64,000 nucleotides of DNA from MED-G78 sp964275345 (GCA_964275345.1 CAXYBK010000003.1:744001-808000), one strand, 5' to 3'. Counted from the first letter of the stretch, positions 27,766 through 37,661 are shown. Translations and numbers: made by a program. The notes: generated by a model not told the origin, from the letters alone.

Positions 27766-29451
27766 ATGACAAATCAATATCAAGAATTACTAGATGCTCA
27801 TACAGCACCTGGAGCGCTTTTCGAATTTGAAGAAATGACCCATACCAATGGCGTAACTTATAGAGAATTTTCTAATCCAGGAATACCTGCAACCTTACGA
27901 GCTTACTATGACTTTGGATTACTGCATCCTGCTAAGGATTGGTTAATTTATGAAGATGAAAGATATACCTACAAAGAAGTTTTTGATAAAGCAGCACAAG
28001 CAGCAAATGCTCTTAAAAATGCAGGAGTTGAGAAAGGCGACAGGGTAGCGATATGTATGATGAATAATCCAGAATATATTGTTTCTTTTATGGCTATTAC
28101 CGGAATGGGAGCTGTAGTTGTTCCACTTAATTCTTGGTGGGTCCCTTCTGAAGTCTCATATGGATTAGAGCATTGTGATGCAAAAGTCCTTATAGCTGAT
28201 GAAAAACGTTTAATTGGGCTTGAAAAAAATGCTGATGTTACAAAGATTGTAGTAAGACCAGAAAATAATTCAGAATATGAAGAGTTTAATAATTTCATTA
28301 ATAATTCATCAACTGAATGGCCTGAAGTTGAAATCACTAAAAATGACAACGCAACTTTATTTTACACGTCTGGCTCAACAGGTTTTCCTAAAGGAGTTCT
28401 GTCTTCACATAGAAATGTTCTAGCTACTCTTTTTAGTTGGGCATGCTATTCATCCATTAGAGGTCAAATGTCAGACTCTGCTGGAAGCCTTGGAGAAAAC
28501 TCTGATGGAACAGTTAAAGAAATATCAGTCTTGCATTGTGTTCCTTTATTTCACGTAACTGGAAGCCATTCATCATTCTTAATCTCCATTTTACTCGGAA
28601 GAAAAATGGTGATGATGAAAAAATGGGATGCAACTGAAGCATTAAAATTAATTGAGCAAGAACAGATTACCAATGTTACTGGTGTTCCCACGCAATCATG
28701 GGAAATACTTAGCCATCCAGAAAGAGAAAAATATGACATTTCATCTCTTGAAGATTTAGGTGGTGGCGGAGCTGCCCGTCCAGCGGAGCATGTAAAACAG
28801 ATGGATGAGCAGTTTGAAGCTAAACCCTCAATTGGATATGGATTGTCAGAAACTAACGCCCTTGGAACATTAAATGGTGGGGATGAATATTTAGAGTATC
28901 CATCAAGCTGTGGTCGGGCAGTCCCACCATTAACAGATATTAATATTGTTGATGAGAATTGGAACGTCTTATCAGGCAGTGAAGTAGGAGAAGTTGTAAT
29001 TAAATCTCCTGGAAACATGGTTGGTTATTGGAAAAATCCAGAGGCAACAGCAGAGGTTTTTAATGATGATGGCTGGTTCAAATCAGGGGATTTAGGTTAT
29101 TTCGATGGCCCGTTTTTGCATATAGTAGACCGTGTAAAAGATTTAGTTATTAGAGGTGGTGAAAATATTTCTTGTATAGAAGTCGAAGCTGCAATATATG
29201 AACATAGTGATGTTTTAGAAGCCTGTATCATTGGGGTTCCTGATGAAAGGCTTGGAGAACAGGTAGCAGCAGCTATTTATTTGAAACCAGGAATAGAATT
29301 AAATCCTGAGGATATTCAGAACTTTTTAGATGGGAAGATAGCTAAGTTTAAAATTCCATTTGAAATTAGATTTTATAAAGATCCACTACCTAAAATTGCT
29401 TCAGGTAAATTTGATAAACCTCAATTAAGAAAGTTATTTGCTGAGAATTGA
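27766..29451 (+). CDS. AMP-dependent acyl-CoA synthetase/ligase
   Basis: 561 residues of the same ANL superfamily, clearly different in sequence from the 25986 gene: P-loop TLFYTSGSTGFPKGVLSSHRN, GYGLSETNALGT, GWFKSGDLGYFD, hinge DRVKDLVIRGGENISCIEVE and catalytic lysine near the end in KIASGKFDK. A strong ribosome site (GGGGAGAGG) precedes the ATG. The divergent pair of synthetases may serve breakdown of a fatty or aromatic acid; no other beta-oxidation gene is close apart from the SDR at 57.6 kb. Substrate unknown. Confidence 0.9.
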   Translation: MTNQYQELLDAHTAPGALFEFEEMTHTNGVTYREFSNPGIPATLRAYYDFGLLHPAKDWLIYEDERYTYKEVFDKAAQAANALKNAGVEKGDRVAICMMNNPEYIVSFMAITGMGAVVVPLNSWWVPSEVSYGLEHCDAKVLIADEKRLIGLEKNADVTKIVVRPENNSEYEEFNNFINNSSTEWPEVEITKNDNATLFYTSGSTGFPKGVLSSHRNVLATLFSWACYSSIRGQMSDSAGSLGENSDGTVKEISVLHCVPLFHVTGSHSSFLISILLGRKMVMMKKWDATEALKLIEQEQITNVTGVPTQSWEILSHPEREKYDISSLEDLGGGGAARPAEHVKQMDEQFEAKPSIGYGLSETNALGTLNGGDEYLEYPSSCGRAVPPLTDINIVDENWNVLSGSEVGEVVIKSPGNMVGYWKNPEATAEVFNDDGWFKSGDLGYFDGPFLHIVDRVKDLVIRGGENISCIEVEAAIYEHSDVLEACIIGVPDERLGEQVAAAIYLKPGIELNPEDIQNFLDGKIAKFKIPFEIRFYKDPLPKIASGKFDKPQLRKLFAEN

Positions 29452-29508
29452 TTTATATTAAATAAAGCGTATAAAATTAGTATCACGAAATTTACATAAT
29501 GATTAAAA

Positions 29509-30204
29509 ATGTCAAATAAAGTACTCGTTATTGAAGACGAGCCTGATATTAGAAAAACCCTAGAATATAATCTAACCAGAGAAGGTTTTGAAGTTTATGG
29601 CTGTGGGTCAATTAAAGAAGCTAAAAAATTAATTGAAAATCCAAATTTCTCAATTATTTTACTAGATTTAATGCTTCCTGACGGATCAGGATTAGACCTC
29701 TGTAGAGAAGTAAAATCAGATTCAACTACACAAGATATACCTATCATTATTCTGACAGCAAAAGATGATGAGGTTGATAAGGTTGTTGGTTTTGAATTAG
29801 GTGCTGATGATTATGTGACCAAACCTTTTAGCGTAAGAGAACTTATTCTTCGAGTTAAAGCAATTTTAAAACGAAATAATAAAACTGTATCTACTCCTCT
29901 TGAGATAAATAGAAATTTTGGATCTCTTAAAATGGATATAGAGTCTCATGAAGTTTTTATAGATGATGAGGAAGTAGTTTTGACCGCCCTAGAATTTAAG
30001 TTATTAAATCAATTGGTTGAAAGGCGCGGAAGGGTTCAAACCAGAGATCAATTATTATCTGATGTATGGGGATATAGTGCTGACATTACAACGAGAACGG
30101 TTGATACCCATATCAAACGACTCCGAGAGAAGCTAGGGACAATGGGGAAATATGTCCAAACAATAAGAGGTGTTGGTTATAAATTTTCTCGAACTCCTGA
30201 ATAA
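29509..30204 (+). CDS. phoB: Phosphate regulon response regulator PhoB
   Basis: 231 residues: receiver domain with phosphoacceptor Asp53 in LLDLMLPDG, acidic pocket EDEPD and lysine in YVTKPFS, then an OmpR-type winged helix (LTALEFKLLNQL, RTVDTHIKRLREKLG, IRGVGYKF). Four bases before phoR. It binds Pho boxes under phosphate limitation. A triple Pho box lies just after phoR, which strengthens the assignment over other OmpR-type regulators. Confidence 0.93.
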   Translation: MSNKVLVIEDEPDIRKTLEYNLTREGFEVYGCGSIKEAKKLIENPNFSIILLDLMLPDGSGLDLCREVKSDSTTQDIPIIILTAKDDEVDKVVGFELGADDYVTKPFSVRELILRVKAILKRNNKTVSTPLEINRNFGSLKMDIESHEVFIDDEEVVLTALEFKLLNQLVERRGRVQTRDQLLSDVWGYSADITTRTVDTHIKRLREKLGTMGKYVQTIRGVGYKFSRTPE

Positions 30205-30208
30205 TTAA

Positions 30209-31969
30209 ATGGGAATTAGATCAAGGATTTTTTTATTAGTCTTTCTTTTACTTACCTCAAGTATTGGTATTGCCTATATCGTAGCTGAACGAGATCTTAC
30301 AAGAGCCTTTGAGTTACAAATTGTAAATGAATTAGAAAAGCAAGCTGGACTTCTAGTTGCATCAATTGACGATATTAGTAACTACAGTTCAGTTGAAGAG
30401 GCTGATGCTATTGCTGATAGTCTTGGAGAGGCAGCAAATTCAAGAGTTACCCTCATTCTTAATAACGGAAAAGTTATTGGAGATTCAAACTTAAACATAC
30501 AGCAGATTAAATCTGTTGATAACCATGCCGGCAGAGCTGAGATTATTGAAGCTTTAGAGAATGGTTCAGGGTGGGTATCAAGATATAGTAATACCATTAA
30601 TCAAGATTTATTGTATTTTGCTATACAAGATAAAAATAAAATTAATCCAAACATTATAAGAATTTCAGTTCCTCTGAATTACTTGGAAAGTGCGACTGCC
30701 ACCCTTCAAGTTTCAGTTATTTTGCTATTTGTTGTTGTATTTATAGTTTCAGTCTTTGCGAGTCTTGTTGCTGCTAATTATCTTTACTCTAATATTCAAG
30801 AGCTTGCAGATGCGGCTACCAATATAGCTGAAGGTGATTACAAAAAAAGAAATATTAAAGCTCTTCCCACTCAAAGAGTTGATGAGTTTGGTACTGTAGC
30901 CAGATCAATTTCTCAAATATCTGAAGACCTAAAGAGCCAAATTAAAATGATTGCAAAGCAACGTGATCAATTTGGACTCGTTTTAGATGATTTAGGCGAA
31001 GGCATTCTTGTTACCAATCAAGAAGGTGATGTCGTTTACAACAATGAACAATCCTTAATTATTCTTAATACTCAGGATTTAGATAAGCAGAATATAAGTT
31101 CATTAAATTTACCTGCAATTAATTACTTATTTAATAGAGTTACAAATAAGAAGAGAGCAGACATAGAATTTGAAATTGAATTACAAGATAAATCTACTCG
31201 ATGGGTTCTAGGTTCAATGAATCAATCAAAAACAACAGGTGAATATATATTAGTAGTTCATGACATAACTCAATTAAGACAATTAAATTCCATGAGAAGA
31301 GATTTTATTTCAAATTTATCTCATGAGTTAAGAACCCCAGTAAGCGTTATTATGGCAAATTCAGAGACCCTTTTAGATGGGGCCCTTGATAATAAAAAAG
31401 ATGCAAAAATCTTTGCTAAAGCAATTTTACACAATTCCGAAAGACTTTCTTCTATGGTTAGTGACTTAATTGATCTTTCAAGAATTGAATATGGTGATCT
31501 TAAATTAAATATTAAGGGCATTGATTTTAATGAGTTCATGGAATCTTTTTTAGTATCCATGAAAAGTGTTGCGAAGAAGAAAGATATCGAACTTATTTAT
31601 AATCCAGATCACCAAGGCTTAGTGAATGCTGACATACAAGCATTGGAGCGAATTATGAATAATTTACTTGATAACGCATACAAATATTCAGATGAAGGTA
31701 CATCTGTCGAAGTGTCTACGAAAGATCAAGGCAAAATGATTAAAGTAATGGTCACCGACTCAGGTGTCGGAGTGTCAGATGAAGACCAAGGACATATTTT
31801 CGATAGATTTTATAGAACAGCATCAGCAAGAGCATCAGATACTAAAGGAAGTGGATTAGGCTTAGCAATAGTCAAAAATTTAATAAACAGTCTTAATGGA
31901 GAGGTCGGCATTACCCCAAAGAAGCCTTCTGGATCAACATTCTGGTTCACTATTCCAAAGTCTACTTAA
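30209..31969 (+). CDS. phoR: Phosphate regulon sensor kinase PhoR
   Basis: 586 residues: two TM segments (about 7-24 and 166-190) flanking a periplasmic region of about 140 residues, HAMP (about 190-245), PAS (about 250-350), HisKA with His372 in ISNLSHELRTP, and HATPase with NNLLDNAYKY, DSGVGVSDED and GSGLGLAIVK. The large periplasmic part is unlike enteric PhoR and closer to the longer PhoR/PnpS type. It follows phoB by four bases in one operon. Confidence 0.92.
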   Translation: MGIRSRIFLLVFLLLTSSIGIAYIVAERDLTRAFELQIVNELEKQAGLLVASIDDISNYSSVEEADAIADSLGEAANSRVTLILNNGKVIGDSNLNIQQIKSVDNHAGRAEIIEALENGSGWVSRYSNTINQDLLYFAIQDKNKINPNIIRISVPLNYLESATATLQVSVILLFVVVFIVSVFASLVAANYLYSNIQELADAATNIAEGDYKKRNIKALPTQRVDEFGTVARSISQISEDLKSQIKMIAKQRDQFGLVLDDLGEGILVTNQEGDVVYNNEQSLIILNTQDLDKQNISSLNLPAINYLFNRVTNKKRADIEFEIELQDKSTRWVLGSMNQSKTTGEYILVVHDITQLRQLNSMRRDFISNLSHELRTPVSVIMANSETLLDGALDNKKDAKIFAKAILHNSERLSSMVSDLIDLSRIEYGDLKLNIKGIDFNEFMESFLVSMKSVAKKKDIELIYNPDHQGLVNADIQALERIMNNLLDNAYKYSDEGTSVEVSTKDQGKMIKVMVTDSGVGVSDEDQGHIFDRFYRTASARASDTKGSGLGLAIVKNLINSLNGEVGITPKKPSGSTFWFTIPKST

Positions 31970-32017
31970 ATTACAAATAACAATTTCTTTACTTTTTAAG
32001 TTCTTCTGTTTATAGTA

Positions 32018-32046
32018 TGTCACATTAATGTCACATATATGTCACA
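32018..32046 (+). promoter_or_regulatory. Triple Pho box
   Basis: Three perfect TGTCACA repeats at 32018, 32029 and 32040, each separated by four A/T bases, giving the 11-base period expected for PhoB dimers binding as direct repeats. It lies 49 bases after phoR and upstream of a short leader ORF, a terminator-like hairpin and the gsp operon on the same strand. Confidence 0.9.
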
Positions 32047-32075
32047 TTAGCAGTAACGAAATTGGGGAATTAATC

Positions 32076-32162
32076 ATGGCAAAATTATTTTGGAATAAAT
32101 TTCATTTTATTATGAAATCAGGCCGTCTTAACAAAATCGTCAAAATTTCAGGCATTATTTAA
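32076..32162 (+). CDS. Possible 28-residue basic peptide in the Pho-box leader
   Basis: First ORF after the Pho box: ATG 32076 with a ribosome site (GGGGAA) about eight bases upstream, ending TAA 32160-32162. The product is basic (several Lys, one Arg), with aromatic residues near the N-terminus and no similarity that I recognise. It may be a leader peptide controlling read-through into gspC, a small regulatory protein, or chance within a small RNA. The region 31970-32286 holds nothing else longer. Confidence 0.45.
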   Translation: MAKLFWNKFHFIMKSGRLNKIVKISGII

Positions 32163-32258
32163 ATCTTTTTTTCTGGCGCTTAGCGTTAAAAAATTAGAAA
32201 TTCATAGCTATTTATAGTTCAAATTAAGCCTTAAGAAAGAATCAGATTTTTAAAAAAT

Positions 32259-32283
32259 GAGCTACACTATGTAGCTCTTTTTT
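32259..32283 (+). terminator. Terminator-like hairpin directly before gspC (possible attenuator)
   Basis: Seven-pair stem GAGCTAC/GTAGCTC with loop ACTAT (32259-32277) followed by six T (32278-32283). The gspC ATG is at 32287, so the hairpin sits where its ribosome site should be. Confidence 0.8.
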
Positions 32284-32286
32284 ATT

Positions 32287-32679
32287 ATGAATACTAAACA
32301 AGTTAAAAAATTAATTAATACTTTTATAGCCTTGCTTTTGTTGGCGATGCTTGGAATGTTATCTTTAAGTTTTATTAATAAGCCTAATATTCAAGACATA
32401 AGATTTACTAATCTCGATAAGATTAAAAATAATAGAATTGATAATTCAAATCAAGAAATTAAAGTTACAGATAATGCAGATTTTAACTATATAGTTATTG
32501 GATATAGAGTAGGTGATTCTAATTCATCTGTAATAGTAAAGAAGGGTAGTAAAGAATTTGTTTTGTATGAGGGTGATATTCTAGAAAACACTTATGAGCT
32601 AACCAGTATTAGCCAAGATGAAATTATCTTCAAAGGATCAGGTAAACTGTATAAACTAGAGAACAAGGTTGGCAAATAA
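32287..32679 (+). CDS. gspC: Type II secretion protein GspC
   Basis: 130 residues: one N-terminal TM helix (about 13-31), then a periplasmic homology-region domain (YIVIGYRVGDSNSSVIVKKG, FVLYEGDILENTYEL, IIFKGSGKLYKLE). GspC links the inner-membrane platform to the secretin. It is short because it has no PDZ domain. Placement directly before gspD supports the call. No Shine-Dalgarno is visible; a terminator-like hairpin ends three bases before the ATG, so expression may depend on read-through. Confidence 0.83.
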   Translation: MNTKQVKKLINTFIALLLLAMLGMLSLSFINKPNIQDIRFTNLDKIKNNRIDNSNQEIKVTDNADFNYIVIGYRVGDSNSSVIVKKGSKEFVLYEGDILENTYELTSISQDEIIFKGSGKLYKLENKVGK

Positions 32680-32681
32680 AC

Positions 32682-34529
32682 ATGAATAGATCATTTAAAT
32701 TATTATTTTATATATTTTTAATAGGCACCCCTTCATTTGTGCTTTCTCAAGATGCATTTGTTTTAAATTATGAAGATGCCGATATTAAAAAAGTTTCACA
32801 AGACATTGCTAGATTTGCTAAAAAGACAATTATTTTAGATCCGAGAGTTAAAGGGAAAATTACTATTTATTCTAATGCTAGTTTAAATAGTGATCAGGTT
32901 TGGGATGTATATTTAAGAACTATTCAGGTGAATGGTTTTAGTTCCGTTGCAGACAATGGAGTTGTAAGAATTGTTCCCGAAAACGAAGCCACTAGAGATG
33001 AGAATGATATTAATAATGAGAATGGCAACTTCTTAACTTCGGTAATTCCTCTTGTTAACAGATCTGCTGCTGAAATTCTTCCGATGATAAAACCAATTAC
33101 TGGTAGACAATCGCATCTTTCGAGCATTCCTTCTATTAATTCAATTTTGATTGTTGATAGATTAAGTAATGTTAAGAGAATAAGAGATCTTTTAGAGGAT
33201 TTAGATAAAGATAATAGCGCAAAAATAACTATTATTAAGTTAGAAAACCTTTCGTCCATTGAGGCTGTAAGAATTTTAGAGAAGCTAAAAGCGCAAAATA
33301 ATCCAACAATCAATAATTTTGTTGCAATCCCATTCAGTCCATCAAATTCTGTAATATTGTCTGCTAACTCCACTATTACTAATAACATTCAAAAAACTCT
33401 TACTTCGCTAGATGCCGATGTAAAAGCAGATAAATCCATTGATGTTATTTATCTTAAGTACGCTAAAGCTGAGGATATTTCATCCATCCTTAATAGTGTT
33501 TCTGATAGATTTGCTGCAAGCCCTGATGGAATAAAAACAGTTATTACTCATCATGAGAAGACAAACTCTTTAATTGTTTCCTCAGAGGAATCAAATTTAC
33601 CTGGAATAAGAAATCTTATTTCTAAACTTGATATCAGAAGAGCTCAAGTTTTAGTTGAAGCTATAATAGTAGAATTATCTGAAACAGCTGCTCAAAATCT
33701 AGGCATTGAAACTTTGTATACTGGTGACGGCGATGTTCCAATTGGAGTCACTGCCTATGACGTTGGCTCTGGGCCAAATTTACTTGCTATCGCTGGTTCA
33801 GCTGCTTCAGATGGTTCAGATGCGACCTTAAGTCAACTTGCAACATCATCTTTGTTGGGTTCACAGGGTTTAGTAGCGGGCTTTGGAGATTTTACTGGTG
33901 CTGGGAATTTTGCAGGCATCTTAAGTGCCGTTGCTAATGATCAAAATTCAAATATTCTCTCAACACCATCCGTTATTGCAATGGATAATACTGAATCAAA
34001 ACTTCTGGTTGGACAGGAAATTCCAATTACTACTGGTGAAAGCTTAGGCTCAAGTAACGTTAATGCATTCAGGACCACATCAAGAGAAGAGGTGGGTATT
34101 AAATTAGAAGTAACTCCTCAAATAAATGAAGGCAGCTCAGTTATTCTTAAAATTAAGCAAGAAGTCTCAAGCGTAGCTGGAACTTATGCCAGTGGAGTTG
34201 ATTTAATTACAAACAATAGAACTATAGAAACAACTGTTCTTGCTGATAATGGCCAAATAATTGTTTTAGGCGGACTTATTGATGAAGATATTCAAGAAAA
34301 TATTTCTAAGGTTCCTTTGTTAGGCTCCATTCCAGTTCTTGGCAAATTATTTCAGTCATCTTCAACTCAAGTAGTAAAGAAAAAATTATTTGTCTTTATA
34401 AGACCAACAATTCTTATAGATTCAGATTCAATAAATGAATTATCGGCTGAAAAATATAACTTTATTAAAGCAGAGCAACTTTCAAGAGAGTCAGAGATAA
34501 ATTTAATTGATCTAACTAAATCTAATTAA
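32682..34529 (+). CDS. gspD: Type II secretion outer-membrane secretin GspD
   Basis: 615 residues: signal peptide (about 1-23), N0 domain (VLNYEDADIKKVSQDIARF), three N-type domains (about 110-310), then the secretin core with VEAIIVELSE, LSTPSVIAMDNTESKLLVGQEIP and the C-terminal VLADNGQIIVLGGLIDE and KLFVFIRPTIL. It forms the ring through which folded proteins leave the periplasm. It starts two bases after gspC. Confidence 0.96.
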   Translation: MNRSFKLLFYIFLIGTPSFVLSQDAFVLNYEDADIKKVSQDIARFAKKTIILDPRVKGKITIYSNASLNSDQVWDVYLRTIQVNGFSSVADNGVVRIVPENEATRDENDINNENGNFLTSVIPLVNRSAAEILPMIKPITGRQSHLSSIPSINSILIVDRLSNVKRIRDLLEDLDKDNSAKITIIKLENLSSIEAVRILEKLKAQNNPTINNFVAIPFSPSNSVILSANSTITNNIQKTLTSLDADVKADKSIDVIYLKYAKAEDISSILNSVSDRFAASPDGIKTVITHHEKTNSLIVSSEESNLPGIRNLISKLDIRRAQVLVEAIIVELSETAAQNLGIETLYTGDGDVPIGVTAYDVGSGPNLLAIAGSAASDGSDATLSQLATSSLLGSQGLVAGFGDFTGAGNFAGILSAVANDQNSNILSTPSVIAMDNTESKLLVGQEIPITTGESLGSSNVNAFRTTSREEVGIKLEVTPQINEGSSVILKIKQEVSSVAGTYASGVDLITNNRTIETTVLADNGQIIVLGGLIDEDIQENISKVPLLGSIPVLGKLFQSSSTQVVKKKLFVFIRPTILIDSDSINELSAEKYNFIKAEQLSRESEINLIDLTKSN

Positions 34530-34535
34530 ATATAT

Positions 34536-36044
34536 ATGGAAGATTTAGCTGCCAAAGATCTAGACACTATTTCGAATATTCTCCCTTATGACTATGTTAG
34601 GGATAGGATGATAATTGCCTTATTAAATGAAGATAATCAGTGTAATGTTTACTCTCCAAATATTATAAATATTAAAACATATCAAGAATTATCAAGGTTT
34701 TTAAATAAGCCATTTGTAGTTAAAAAATGCTCAGCTGAAGACTTTAATGAAATGCTCACTAAATCTTTTGGCTCCAAAGACTCCTCCGATATGTTATCTG
34801 AAGAACTGTCTGATGACTTTGACCTTGAATCTTTTGCAGGAAACATAGCGCCAACTGAAGATTTGTTGAATGGAAATAATGATGCACCAATTATTAAATT
34901 AATTAATGGAATCATAAGTCAGGCAATAAAACAAAGAGCTTCCGATATTCACTTTGAGCCATACGAAGATCAACTAATTATTAGATTTAGAGTTGATGGA
35001 ATTCTAAAAGAAGTTCTATCTCAGGATAGCAGGATAGCATCCCTAGTAATTGCAAGAATAAAGATTATTTCTAGACTTGATATATCTGAAAGAAGATTAC
35101 CTCAAGATGGAAGAGTGTCTCTTTCTCTCGGTGACAAAAGTGTTGATGTCAGAGTTTCAACGTTACCTTCTTCATATGGAGAAAGAATTGTTTTACGTCT
35201 TCTAGATAAGCAATCAGCTCAGATCAATATAGATGATTTAGGCCTCCCAAAACCAATTCTTAATAATTATAAAAAGTCCCTAAAGAGTTCTGAAGGTATT
35301 ATTCTTTTTACAGGACCTACAGGATCAGGAAAAACAACAACTTTATATGCTGGTCTTAGAGACTTAAGTGACTCCTCACAAAATATACTTACAGTTGAAG
35401 ACCCTATTGAATATACATTGAAGGGTATTGGTCAAACTCAGGTAAATACAAAGACTGGCTATACTTTTGCTAAAGGATTAAGAGCAATGCTAAGACAAGA
35501 TCCCGATGTAATGATGGTAGGAGAGATCAGAGATATTGAGACTGCGCAGATTGCTATTCAATCAAGTTTAACTGGTCACTTGGTTCTTTCAACAGTTCAT
35601 ACAAATAGTGCTGTAGGAGCAATTACCAGGTTAAGAGATATGGGAATTGAGTCATTCTTGCTTTCATCTAGTTTAAGATCAATCATTTCACAAAGATTAG
35701 TAAGAAGGTTATGTAACTCTTGTAAGAATGAAACTAATCCTTCAGAAGAGGCTGTTAGATTATTTAATTTAAATAATAATTCAAAAGTATTTACATCAAA
35801 TGGTTGTGACGAATGCTCATACTCAGGTTTTCAGGGAAGAATTGCTATTGCAGAATGTATTCAAGTAGATCAGACAACAAGAGATTTGATTCATCAAAAG
35901 GCTTCTGAAAGTCAAATTATCGATCATGTCTTTAAAGACCACCCTTCTATTGATGACGCCAGTAGAGAGCTTATTATTGACGGTACGACATCATGTGAAG
36001 AGATAATGAGACTTAATAACCTCAAAGAAGATGCCAGCTTATAG
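34536..36044 (+). CDS. gspE: Type II secretion ATPase GspE
   Basis: 502 residues: N-terminal GspL-binding region, then the AAA-type ATPase with Walker A GPTGSGKT (260-267), Asp box TVEDPIEY, Walker B VMMVGEIRD and His box STVHTNS, and a tetracysteine zinc module (CNSCKN ... CDECSY) near the C-terminus. Cytoplasmic motor for pseudopilus assembly. It overlaps gspF by 14 bases. Confidence 0.96.
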   Translation: MEDLAAKDLDTISNILPYDYVRDRMIIALLNEDNQCNVYSPNIINIKTYQELSRFLNKPFVVKKCSAEDFNEMLTKSFGSKDSSDMLSEELSDDFDLESFAGNIAPTEDLLNGNNDAPIIKLINGIISQAIKQRASDIHFEPYEDQLIIRFRVDGILKEVLSQDSRIASLVIARIKIISRLDISERRLPQDGRVSLSLGDKSVDVRVSTLPSSYGERIVLRLLDKQSAQINIDDLGLPKPILNNYKKSLKSSEGIILFTGPTGSGKTTTLYAGLRDLSDSSQNILTVEDPIEYTLKGIGQTQVNTKTGYTFAKGLRAMLRQDPDVMMVGEIRDIETAQIAIQSSLTGHLVLSTVHTNSAVGAITRLRDMGIESFLLSSSLRSIISQRLVRRLCNSCKNETNPSEEAVRLFNLNNNSKVFTSNGCDECSYSGFQGRIAIAECIQVDQTTRDLIHQKASESQIIDHVFKDHPSIDDASRELIIDGTTSCEEIMRLNNLKEDASL

Positions 36045-37227
36045 TTATACAGCTTTTAATAATTCCGGAAAAAAGGAAAAAGGATTCTTAACTGCTTCCT
36101 CTGAGAGAGATGCTAGAAGAGCTATCAAGGAATTAAACTTAACACCTCTCGAAGTTAAAGAATCAAACAAAAATTTAACCAGTAAAATAAAGATTAAGAA
36201 CAAAGATTTAGTTTTAATTACTAGGCAAATAGCAACTTTATTAGATGCTGATTCAGCTTTAGATGAAGCCTTAAAAATAACCGCAGATCAATATAATGAT
36301 GAAGTTATTGTTGATATTCTTTATTCTCTTAGAGATGAAATTATTCAAGGGAAACGTCTTGGACAGGCGATGAAAAAATATCCTCAGGTATTTTCAAATA
36401 CTTATATTTCATTAGTTAGTGCTGGTGATAGTTCAGGAAATTTAGATATTATTTTTGATAATCTTGCAGATTATTTAGAGGAAAGCGCCACCATAAAACA
36501 AAAGATTTTTTCAGCCTTAGCTTATCCAGTCATCCTAGTATGTTTTTGTATTCTAGTTATTATTGCTCTATTGGCATTTGTGATGCCTCAGGTCGTAGGA
36601 CAGTTCATAAAAGCTGGAGCTGAATTACCATTACTTACATCTGTATTACTATCAGTTTCAAACAACATTCTTTATATTTTAATTGGACTGTTCTTGTTGT
36701 TCATGGGATTAACTTTTCTTTACAAAAGCTATACCTCTAACATAGACAATCACATCAAGGCTCATCAAAAATTATTATCTTTTCCTTTGTTTGGAAAATT
36801 TATTTTACATAGTGAGATCGAAAGATTCTCCAGTACCATGTATCTTTTAACACAATCAGGAATGAATTTAGATTTAGCAATGGAAGAGTCCGCCAAGGTT
36901 GTTAATAATAAATTTCTTAAAAGCTCAATTGATAAAGCCCGCAGAGAGGTTGTTGAAGGCAAAGACTTTGTTCAAGCTCTAAACAAAACTCAAATCTTTC
37001 CTGATATTTTTATTCAGCTGATTTCAAGCGGCTATAGGTCTGGTAATTTGGTAAAAATGTTTAAAAAAGTTTCAGATTTCATGAAATCAGAAATAGAATC
37101 AAAAAGGTCTGTTTTGTTATCTCTACTTGAACCGGTAATAACAATCTTCATGGGCGGATTTATTCTATTGATAGTTCTCGCTATACTAATACCAATAATG
37201 CAAATGAATGCACTTACTCTTGGATGA
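36031..37227 (+). CDS. gspF: Type II secretion platform protein GspF
   Basis: 398 residues, polytopic: N-terminal YSYTAFNNSGKKEKGFL, two repeated cytoplasmic GspF domains (about 65-190 and 265-390), and three TM segments, one around 165-190, one near 215-235 and one at the C-terminus. It recruits GspE to the inner membrane. It overlaps both neighbours (14 bases with gspE, ATGA with gspG). Confidence 0.95.
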   Translation: MPAYSYTAFNNSGKKEKGFLTASSERDARRAIKELNLTPLEVKESNKNLTSKIKIKNKDLVLITRQIATLLDADSALDEALKITADQYNDEVIVDILYSLRDEIIQGKRLGQAMKKYPQVFSNTYISLVSAGDSSGNLDIIFDNLADYLEESATIKQKIFSALAYPVILVCFCILVIIALLAFVMPQVVGQFIKAGAELPLLTSVLLSVSNNILYILIGLFLLFMGLTFLYKSYTSNIDNHIKAHQKLLSFPLFGKFILHSEIERFSSTMYLLTQSGMNLDLAMEESAKVVNNKFLKSSIDKARREVVEGKDFVQALNKTQIFPDIFIQLISSGYRSGNLVKMFKKVSDFMKSEIESKRSVLLSLLEPVITIFMGGFILLIVLAILIPIMQMNALTLG

Positions 37228-37661
37228 TGGATATGAAAAATAAACAAAAAGGTTTTACTTTAATTGAGCTAATGGCGGTTATCGTTATATTGGGAATTCT
37301 ATCTACATTTGTTGCTATAAACGTATCCCCATTTCTTCAAAGAGCTAATATAGAAAAAGTTAGAGCTGATGTAGCTCAAACTGGAAAAGCTTTAGAGTTA
37401 TATAAATTTAACGAAATGACTTATCCCACTACATCTCAAGGCTTAGATGCGCTCGTTATGCCTCATTCTGAATTAAAAAGACCATTTATGTATCCCGAGG
37501 ATGGCTATATAGATTCTATACCTACAGATCCTTGGGGTAGAGAGTACATTTATGAATATCCTCCTGAGAAATCTAAAAATTATGATCTTTATACTCTTGG
37601 GGCTGACGGTATCGAAGGCGGAACTGGTGAAAACTCAGATATTGGCAACTGGCTGCAATAA
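37224..37661 (+). CDS. gspG: Major pseudopilin GspG
   Basis: 145 residues: prepilin leader MMDMKNKQKG followed by FTLIELMAVIVILGIL (Glu at +5), then the GspG domain with YPTTSQGLDAL and PTDPWGREYIY, the conserved calcium-binding-loop region. It is the main subunit of the pseudopilus after cleavage by GspO. Confidence 0.96.
   Translation: MMDMKNKQKGFTLIELMAVIVILGILSTFVAINVSPFLQRANIEKVRADVAQTGKALELYKFNEMTYPTTSQGLDALVMPHSELKRPFMYPEDGYIDSIPTDPWGREYIYEYPPEKSKNYDLYTLGADGIEGGTGENSDIGNWLQ

Noticed and set aside
37552..37641. Long N-terminal extension of GspH from ATG 37552
   Set aside because: It would read through the gspG coding region in another frame and give a leader far longer than prepilins have.
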